Below the pieces are notes generated by a model. The model made no database searches. It was not told where the DNA came from and saw only the letters and a list, made by a program, of their open reading frames with translations. The translations under genes were made by a program, and so were the position numbers. From an uncultured Alphaproteobacteria bacterium (lineage in GTDB: Bacteria; Pseudomonadota; Alphaproteobacteria; CAAHEQ01; UBA3637), in assembly GCA_944391545.1 (NCBI GenBank), contig CALXTZ010000088.1:1-5501 (forward strand): 5,501 nucleotides of DNA, in the 5' to 3' direction. Positions 1 to 4,137 of the stretch are shown here, in pieces (the first letter of the stretch is position 1; every line of letters starts with the position of its first letter).

Positions 1-592
1 GATGAAGCTTTAATGCTTTTTCAAACGAGAGCAACGCTGCATCCGGATCGCCCGTTTTTTGCTGTTGAACGCCCAATTGATGCCATGCGCCGGAGAAAAA
101 AGCATCCGTTTGCGTCGCTTTTTCCAAAAGCGCCAAAGCTTCTTTATCTTGGCCCGTGTCGCGCAACAGAACGGCTTTATTGACCATCGCCCACATCATG
201 TTCGAATCCAGTTGAAGTGCTCGATCAAATGCCGCCATCGCTTTTAAGTTATCTCCTTGCGCGCGATAAATATTGCCGATGCTGTTTTGAGCTTCCGGTA
301 AATGCGCAATCTGCTCGAAATAAGAAAGCGCTTCGGATAAACGCCCCGTTTCTTGGAGCGCGACAGCTAAACTGAAAATATAGTCCGGATTTTGCGGCGC
401 CAGCAAATGGGCTTTGTCCAAATAGTCGAGCGCGACGTCAAAAGCGCCTTTGTCCATCGCAATAATACCCAAAAAATAAAGGCTGTCGGCATGTGCCGGA
501 TTCATTTCCAAAACTTGTCTTAACAGCTGTGCCGCTTCTTCCGATTGGCCTTTTTTATAAAACGCGAGCGCATTTTGAAAAATAATTTCCAT
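1..592 (-). CDS. TPR-repeat protein, C-terminus beyond the window
   Basis: An open frame reads from an ATG at 592 down to base 1 with no stop, giving 197 visible residues; the C-terminal part is missing. The protein is a string of about six degenerate tetratricopeptide repeats of 30-34 residues (roughly 1-34, 35-68, 69-100, 101-130, 131-164, 165-197). The usual small/large pattern is visible, for example FYKKGQSEEAAQLL, LGIIAMDKGAFDVALDYLDKA, AQGDNLKAMAAFDRAL and TGDPDAALLSFEKAL. I see no signal peptide or membrane segment, so the visible part is probably a cytoplasmic protein-binding scaffold. A glycosyltransferase, sulfotransferase or other domain could lie beyond the edge, as often follows TPRs. 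Two in-frame ATGs exist (598 and 592); AAGGAG abuts the first but sits six bases before the second, so 592 is preferred. It is transcribed divergently from the glutaredoxin gene. The TPR assignment is firm; the function is unknown. Confidence 0.88.
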   Translation of the reverse strand, partial: MEIIFQNALAFYKKGQSEEAAQLLRQVLEMNPAHADSLYFLGIIAMDKGAFDVALDYLDKAHLLAPQNPDYIFSLAVALQETGRLSEALSYFEQIAHLPEAQNSIGNIYRAQGDNLKAMAAFDRALQLDSNMMWAMVNKAVLLRDTGQDKEALALLEKATQTDAFFSGAWHQLGVQQQKTGDPDAALLSFEKALKLH

Positions 593-598
593 CGACAT

Positions 599-604
599 CT
601 CCTT
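599..604 (-). promoter_or_regulatory. Ribosome binding site deciding the TPR start
   Basis: The minus strand reads AAGGAG here. It directly abuts the ATG at 598 and lies six bases from the ATG at 592, a normal Shine-Dalgarno spacing, so translation most likely starts at 592. Confidence 0.6.
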
Positions 605-633
605 TTGAGTGTGCTAATGTTTTCTTAAATCAG

Positions 634-662
634 AGTATAAATAGGTTTTGCATGACAGACAA
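634..662 (-). promoter_or_regulatory. Predicted sigma70-type promoter of the TPR gene
   Basis: On the minus strand TTGTCT (657-662, 4/6 to the -35 consensus) is followed after 17 bases by TATACT (634-639, 5/6 to the -10 consensus). Transcription would start near 627, leaving a leader of about 35 bases before the start codon at 592. The -35 box lies inside the first codons of the divergent glutaredoxin gene. This is predicted by eye only. I found no equally good promoter for the plus strand in this 59-base gap. Confidence 0.4.
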
Positions 663-987
663 CATCAATTTTAAACGAATTGAAAATGACATTCAAACGG
701 ATCAGGTCGTTTTGTACATGAACGGGACGCCGATGTTTCCCAGATGCTGTACGTCGGCGATGGTTGTTCAGTTTTTGGATTCATACAAAATTGATTATAA
801 AAGTTATAACTTGATGGAAGAAATCAGCTTGTTGGATTGTTTGAAAGAATATACGGGGCGGGCGGTTATTCCGCAGCTTTTCATTGCCGGCCGGCTCATC
901 GGCATGGGCGAGGATTTGCGCGAAATGTTCGTGAACGGCGAAATTTTGAAAATATTGGCCGCAAACAATATAACAAAAGTGTCATAA
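652..987 (+). CDS. grxD: Grx4-family monothiol glutaredoxin with CCTS active site
   Basis: The 111-residue product matches the length and layout of Grx4/GrxD monothiol glutaredoxins, cytoplasmic thioredoxin-fold proteins that bind glutathione and carry or transfer [2Fe-2S] clusters. Family landmarks are VVLYMNGTPMFP (19-30), the active site at 32-35, the cis-proline in AVIPQLF (P74) and the C-terminal REMFVNGEILKIL (90-102). Several hallmark residues differ. The family CGFS motif is CCTS (C32, C33, T34, S35); the lysine of the usual KGTP is N24; the tryptophan of WPTIP is lost; and the GGCD glutathione-contact motif is GMGED (84-88). The cluster- and thiol-binding C32 is kept. It is therefore a divergent member whose cluster binding cannot be assumed. 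The upstream site is weak (TAGG, six bases before the ATG). There is no bolA next to it, although bolA often accompanies grxD in alphaproteobacteria. It probably forms its own unit, since accB has its own promoter-like element. Confidence 0.85.
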   Translation: MTDNINFKRIENDIQTDQVVLYMNGTPMFPRCCTSAMVVQFLDSYKIDYKSYNLMEEISLLDCLKEYTGRAVIPQLFIAGRLIGMGEDLREMFVNGEILKILAANNITKVS

Positions 988-1005
988 AAATTGATGGATT
1001 GCTGC

Positions 1006-1034
1006 TTGCAATTCGTTTAAAATTCAGATATAAC
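1006..1034 (+). promoter_or_regulatory. Predicted promoter of the accBC operon
   Basis: TTGCAA (1006-1011, 4/6 to the -35 consensus) and TATAAC (1029-1034, 5/6 to the -10 consensus) are separated by 17 bases. A start near 1041 would give a leader of about 30 bases containing the accB ribosome binding site AAGGAAG (1059-1065). Predicted by eye; readthrough from the glutaredoxin gene is also possible. Confidence 0.45.
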
Positions 1035-1071
1035 TTTCATCAAAACATTATTAACGGTAAGGAAGAAAACG

Positions 1072-1506
1072 ATGGAAACGATTAATAAAAAAGCGATTGC
1101 CGATTTGGCTGACTTGTTGCATGAACACAAATTGACGGAAATTGAATATGAATCCGGTGATACGCGGATTCGCGTTTCGTCTAAAGTCGAAGCGGCGGCT
1201 GTTCCGGCGGTTGCGGCCGTGCCGGCGCCTGCAGCGGCTCCGACTCCCGCGGCGGAAAAACCGGCAGCACCGGCCAACACGGTTAAATCGCCGATGGTCG
1301 GGGTTGTTTATTTGTCGGCGGATCCGAACTCGGCTCCGTTTGTCAGCGTCGGGGATTTGGTCGGCCCCGGTCAAACGTTGTGTTTGGTTGAAGCAATGAA
1401 AACATTTAACCCGGTTAAGGCCGAAAAAGCCGGAAAAATTGTTCAAATTTTGGTTGAAAGCGGTACGCCGGTTGAATTTAACGAACCTTTGTTTGTATTG
1501 GAATAA
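1072..1506 (+). CDS. accB: Biotin carboxyl carrier protein of acetyl-CoA carboxylase
   Basis: AccB carries the biotin that AccC carboxylates and that the AccA-AccD carboxyltransferase then uses to make malonyl-CoA, the committed step of fatty-acid synthesis in the cytoplasm. The 144-residue product has the usual three parts. An N-terminal helical segment with ADLADLLHEHKLTEIEYE (10-27) mediates complex assembly. A flexible Ala/Pro-rich linker spans about 41-69. The biotinyl (lipoyl-like) domain spans about 70-144. The biotin attachment motif is EAMKTFN (107-113), so K110 is the predicted biotinylated lysine; the commoner family form is EAMKLMN or EAMKMMN. The 'thumb' loop typical of AccB, absent from most other biotinyl domains, is visible at about 82-94. 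The E. coli protein is slightly longer (156), the difference lying mainly in the linker. AAGGAAG six bases before the ATG supports this start. accC follows after three bases. Confidence 0.97.
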   Translation: METINKKAIADLADLLHEHKLTEIEYESGDTRIRVSSKVEAAAVPAVAAVPAPAAAPTPAAEKPAAPANTVKSPMVGVVYLSADPNSAPFVSVGDLVGPGQTLCLVEAMKTFNPVKAEKAGKIVQILVESGTPVEFNEPLFVLE

Positions 1507-1509
1507 AAG

Positions 1510-2850
1510 ATGTTTGAAAAAGTTTTAATTGCCAACCGGGGAGAAATTGCGCTGCGTATTCACCGGGCATGTAAGGAAATGGGGATTAAGACGGTTGCCG
1601 TTCATTCGACGGCAGATGCGGATGCCATGCATGTTCGTTTGGCGGACGAAGCCGTTTGCATCGGTCCGGCGCCGGCGCGCGATTCATATTTAAACAAAGC
1701 GGCGATTATCAGTGCGGCGATGATTACGGGGGCGGACGCTATTCACCCGGGCTATGGATTTCTGTCTGAAAATGCAGACTTTGCCGAAATGGTCGAAGCG
1801 CACGGAATTACATGGATCGGCCCCAGCCCGAAGATGATTCGCATGATGGGTGATAAGGTTCAGGCCAAAGCGGCGGCTATTCAATCCGGATTACCGGTTG
1901 TGCCGGGATCGGACGGAGACGTTCGGACGGTAGATGCGGCTAAAATTATTGCCGAACAAATCGGGTATCCCGTCATTATCAAGGCTGCTGCCGGCGGCGG
2001 CGGAAAAGGCATGAAAGTGGCTCATAACGAAGACGAGTTGGTGGAAGCTTACAATACGGCAAAGCTGGAAGCCAAAACGTCTTTCGGCAATGACATGGTT
2101 TATATGGAAAAATATCTGCAAACGCCGCGTCATATCGAAATTCAGGTGTTGGCGGATAATTACGGTAATGTTGTTTGTTTGGGAGAACGCGATTGTTCTT
2201 TACAACGGAAACACCAAAAAGTGTTGGAAGAATCACCGTCTCCGGCATTGAACAAAACACAGCGTGAAAAAATTATGGAAATCGTTCGTTCCGCGATGAC
2301 AAAAATCGGATATTCCAACTTGGGAACAATCGAATTTTTGTATGAAAACGGCGAATTTTACTTCCTTGAAATGAATACGCGGCTCCAAGTTGAACATCCG
2401 ATTACCGAAATGGTAACGGGGATTGACATTGTCCGGGAACAAATTCGGGTGGCCAGCGGTGCGCCGCTCGGGTATACACAAAAAGATGTCCGGTTTGACG
2501 GATATGCCATTGAATGCCGCATTAATGCTGAAAATCCGGAAACGTTTATCCCCAGCCCCGGTCAAATCGGGTGTTGGCACGTGCCCGGCGGTTTATGGGT
2601 GCGCGTTGATTCGGCGATGTATTCCGGATATAAAGTCCCGCCGCATTACGACAGCATGGTGGCGAAGCTGATTGTGTTCGGCCGCAGCCGCAACGGATGT
2701 TTGATGCGTCTGAAACGGGCTTTGGATGAATTTGTCATCGAGGGCGTTGAGACGACCATTCCGCTTCATCAACGGATCATTGCGAATTCTGATTTTATTG
2801 ACGGGCAATATAACATTCATTGGCTGGAAAAATTCCTGGATAAGAAATAA
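1510..2850 (+). CDS. accC: Biotin carboxylase subunit of acetyl-CoA carboxylase
   Basis: AccC uses ATP and bicarbonate to carboxylate the biotin on AccB. At 446 residues it is full length (E. coli 449) and collinear with the family. The N-terminal domain starts KVLIANRGEIALRI (4-17) and contains HPGYGFLSENADFAE (79-93). The ATP-grasp domain has K116 and K159, the glycine-rich loop GGGGKG (162-167), ERDCS (226-230) and K237. The metal and catalytic residues E275, E287, N289 and R291 lie in the stretch ending FLEMNTRLQVEHPITE, and R337 lies in ECRINAE. These correspond to E. coli K116, K159, K238, E276, E288, N290, R292 and R338, so the enzyme should be active. The C-terminal domain ends with NIHWLEKFLDKK. 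It starts three bases after the accB stop, and its ribosome binding site (GGAA) lies in the last accB codons, so the two are probably translationally coupled at similar levels. A hairpin terminator follows. Confidence 0.98.
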   Translation: MFEKVLIANRGEIALRIHRACKEMGIKTVAVHSTADADAMHVRLADEAVCIGPAPARDSYLNKAAIISAAMITGADAIHPGYGFLSENADFAEMVEAHGITWIGPSPKMIRMMGDKVQAKAAAIQSGLPVVPGSDGDVRTVDAAKIIAEQIGYPVIIKAAAGGGGKGMKVAHNEDELVEAYNTAKLEAKTSFGNDMVYMEKYLQTPRHIEIQVLADNYGNVVCLGERDCSLQRKHQKVLEESPSPALNKTQREKIMEIVRSAMTKIGYSNLGTIEFLYENGEFYFLEMNTRLQVEHPITEMVTGIDIVREQIRVASGAPLGYTQKDVRFDGYAIECRINAENPETFIPSPGQIGCWHVPGGLWVRVDSAMYSGYKVPPHYDSMVAKLIVFGRSRNGCLMRLKRALDEFVIEGVETTIPLHQRIIANSDFIDGQYNIHWLEKFLDKK

Positions 2851-2867
2851 TTTGCCTAACCAAAAGC

Positions 2868-2920
2868 ATAGGGCTGTTTACAAAGATATGTAAGCAGCCC
2901 TATTCTTGTATTATTTTTTA
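2868..2920 (+). terminator. Hairpin terminator after accBC
   Basis: A 15-bp stem is formed by 2868-2882 (ATAGGGCTGTTTACA) and 2889-2903 (TGTAAGCAGCCCTAT), with one G-U pair and a six-base loop (AAGATA). The T-rich stretch after it is imperfect (TCTTG, then a TTATTTTTTA run at 2910-2919), so it may be a leaky intrinsic terminator or an RNA-stabilising 3' hairpin. It lies 18 bases past the accC stop. Confidence 0.7.
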
Positions 2921-2939
2921 GATTTTCAATTAAAAGTTA

Positions 2940-2968
2940 TTGATTTTATTTTTTTGCAAACTTAAAGT
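2940..2968 (+). promoter_or_regulatory. Weak candidate promoter of the Met-rich protein gene
   Basis: TTGATT (2940-2945) and TAAAGT (2963-2968) are 17 bases apart and match the -35 and -10 consensus at 4/6 each. A start near 2975 would give a leader of about 28 bases. It overlaps one arm of a small inverted repeat (AGTTGT 2966-2971, ACAACT 2981-2986, nine-base gap) that could be an operator or chance. The region is AT-rich, so false matches are easy. Confidence 0.25.
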
Positions 2969-3003
2969 TGTTAGTGTTCTACAACTGATAAAGGGAGAAA
3001 AAA

Positions 3004-3606
3004 ATGAGTAAGAACTTTTTGAAAATGGCCTGTGTCGCCGTGATGACTTTGATAACGACGGCGGCGTTAGCTTGTCCGTGTGCCAAAAAAGACTGCGTCT
3101 GCGGCAGTGCCGAAAAATTCATGTCTGGCAATGCAAAAATGATGGAAAGCGATTCCGCCAAGTTGATGCATAAAGGCAAATACATGAAAGAAGTGGCAAC
3201 GAAAAACACAGAGCCGCAATATCAAGTTTTGAACAATTGCTTAACGGGTCATGGTCAATTTTTGATGGATCAGGCCGAAGTGATGACTCAAAACGGGAAA
3301 GTTGTTATGATGTACTCGGATGAAATTGACGGTGATGTCTTTAAAATTCCGGCCGATCAACGGATGCAGGCGAAAATGGATGCTGCGAAGTTAATCGATA
3401 ACGGGAAAAGAATGCGTCGGGCTGCTCAATTGAGCCGCGAAGGATGCATGGAACAAACCGCTCGGATTGCCAATATCCAGGATCCGTATGTCGCGAAAAA
3501 GATGAAAGAACATCAAGCTGATATGATCAGCTATTTGGACACGGTCATCAGTAATGCCAATGCAATGATTGCTTCCGGTGAATTGTTGCAAACAAAAGTT
3601 CAATAA
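3004..3606 (+). CDS. Unknown exported Met-rich protein with N-terminal CxC-x4-CxC cluster
   Basis: I do not recognise this 200-residue protein. It begins with a clear signal peptide: K3 and K7, a hydrophobic core (about 8-22), and ALA followed by C24. AxA before C24 fits signal peptidase I; lipoprotein processing at C24 is less likely because the -3 position is alanine. The mature protein would start CPCAKKDCVCG, with C24, C26, C31 and C33 in a metal-site-like cluster; only C79 and C148 follow. About 16 of 177 mature residues are methionine, many in short helix-like segments that resemble each other: AKLMHKGKYM (52-61), AEVMTQNGKVVMM (91-103), AKLIDNGKRM (128-137) and ANAMIASGEL (185-194). 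A periplasmic metal-binding (for example copper) or oxidant-scavenging role is conceivable from Met and Cys content but is inference. AAGGGAG six bases before the ATG makes the start firm. An intrinsic terminator follows at once. Confidence 0.85.
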   Translation: MSKNFLKMACVAVMTLITTAALACPCAKKDCVCGSAEKFMSGNAKMMESDSAKLMHKGKYMKEVATKNTEPQYQVLNNCLTGHGQFLMDQAEVMTQNGKVVMMYSDEIDGDVFKIPADQRMQAKMDAAKLIDNGKRMRRAAQLSREGCMEQTARIANIQDPYVAKKMKEHQADMISYLDTVISNANAMIASGELLQTKVQ

Positions 3607-3618
3607 TTGTTCTGTGAT

Positions 3619-3647
3619 AAGAGCCCTCTTCAGGGGGGGCTCTTTTT
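3619..3647 (+). terminator. Intrinsic terminator after the Met-rich protein gene
   Basis: AAGAGCCC (3619-3626) pairs with GGGCTCTT (3637-3644). Two further pairs (T-G and C-G) can extend the stem to ten, leaving a six-base loop, and TTTTT (3643-3647) follows. It starts 13 bases after the upstream stop codon and ends 16 bases before the MsrA-like start codon. The downstream gene therefore needs readthrough or a promoter lying at or upstream of this hairpin. Confidence 0.85.
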
Positions 3648-3650
3648 CGT

Positions 3651-3656
3651 AAAGGA
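3651..3656 (+). promoter_or_regulatory. Ribosome binding site fixing the MsrA-like start
   Basis: AAAGGA lies seven bases before the ATG at 3664. It rules out the longer in-frame reading from 3607, which would translate straight through the terminator hairpin and add residues that do not belong to the MsrA family. Confidence 0.75.
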
Positions 3657-3663
3657 AAATCAG

Positions 3664-4137
3664 ATGAAAATAGAAAAAGCCTTTTTTGCCGCAGGATCTT
3701 TTTGGGATGTTCAGGAATCTTTTGATGCGATTCGAGGTGTCTTGTTTACGCGCGTCGGCTATGCCGGCGGATATACATCAGATCCGTCTTATCACGAAGT
3801 CTGTTCCGGGCATACCGGTCATGCGCAAACAGTTGAAGTGACTTTTGATGCGGATAAGATCTCTTATACCGCATTGGTTTTAATCTTTTTCCAAATTCAT
3901 AATCCGACGGTTTTAAACGGGCAGGGGCCGGATAAAGGAACGGCTTTTCGGTCGGCTTTGTTTCCGGTTGATGAAAAACAAAAGCAGATTGCCGAACACA
4001 TTAAAAGCTATTTTGATGAACGGAATGAATACGGTAAGCCGTCAACGACTCAAATTTATGAGGAGTCGACTTTTTTCGAAGCTGAAAGCTGGAATCAAAA
4101 ATTTTGGCAAAAACATGCGAAATCTCAACCGGCTTAA
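3664..4137 (+). CDS. msrA: MsrA-family protein lacking the catalytic cysteine
   Basis: This 157-residue protein has the length and full motif order of peptide-methionine (S)-S-oxide reductase MsrA, which normally repairs oxidised methionine: FFAAGSFWDVQESF (7-20), VGYAGG (31-36), SYHEVCSGHTGHAQ (42-55), LNGQGPDKGTAFRSALF (84-100) and FFEAESWNQKFW (137-148). The canonical GCFWG is GSFWD here, so the nucleophilic cysteine is S12. Aligned without gaps to the Neisseria MsrA numbering as I recall it (C51, F52, W53, Y82, E94, D129, Y134), this protein has S12, F13, W14, Y43, Q55, D90 and F95. The nucleophile, the acid glutamate and one substrate tyrosine are thus changed, while the hydrophobic pocket (FW), one tyrosine and the aspartate remain. 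Its only cysteine is C47; no C-terminal resolving cysteine exists. The frame is intact, so it is not a decayed gene. Reductase activity is unlikely; sulfoxide binding or another role is possible. No signal peptide is seen, so it is probably cytoplasmic. Its stop overlaps that of the convergent neighbour. Confidence 0.9.
   Translation: MKIEKAFFAAGSFWDVQESFDAIRGVLFTRVGYAGGYTSDPSYHEVCSGHTGHAQTVEVTFDADKISYTALVLIFFQIHNPTVLNGQGPDKGTAFRSALFPVDEKQKQIAEHIKSYFDERNEYGKPSTTQIYEESTFFEAESWNQKFWQKHAKSQPA

Noticed and set aside
593..598. TPR protein start at the ATG at 598
   Set aside because: The Shine-Dalgarno sequence directly abuts it with no spacer; the ATG at 592 has the normal six-base spacing.
996..1014. 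Seven-bp hairpin (GGATTGC / GCAATTC) after the glutaredoxin gene as a terminator
   Set aside because: The stem is short, includes a G-U pair and has no proper T-run; it also overlaps the better accB promoter match.
1051..1446. Open frame of 131 residues on the minus strand opposite accB
   Set aside because: It is Arg-rich, as expected from an antisense reading of an Ala/Pro-rich gene, and overlaps the clear accB frame.
3004..3075. Lipoprotein signal peptide with lipidation at C24
   Set aside because: The sequence before C24 is ALA, lacking the Leu/Val/Ile usual at -3; signal peptidase I cleavage after ALA fits better, though lipidation is not excluded.
3607..3663. N-terminal extension of the MsrA-like protein from an ATG at 3607
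   Set aside because: It would be coded by the terminator hairpin; the ATG at 3664 has a good ribosome binding site and matches the family N-terminus.
3697..3699. Selenocysteine in the MsrA active site
   Set aside because: The codon is TCT (serine), not TGA, so the known Sec-MsrA variant does not apply.
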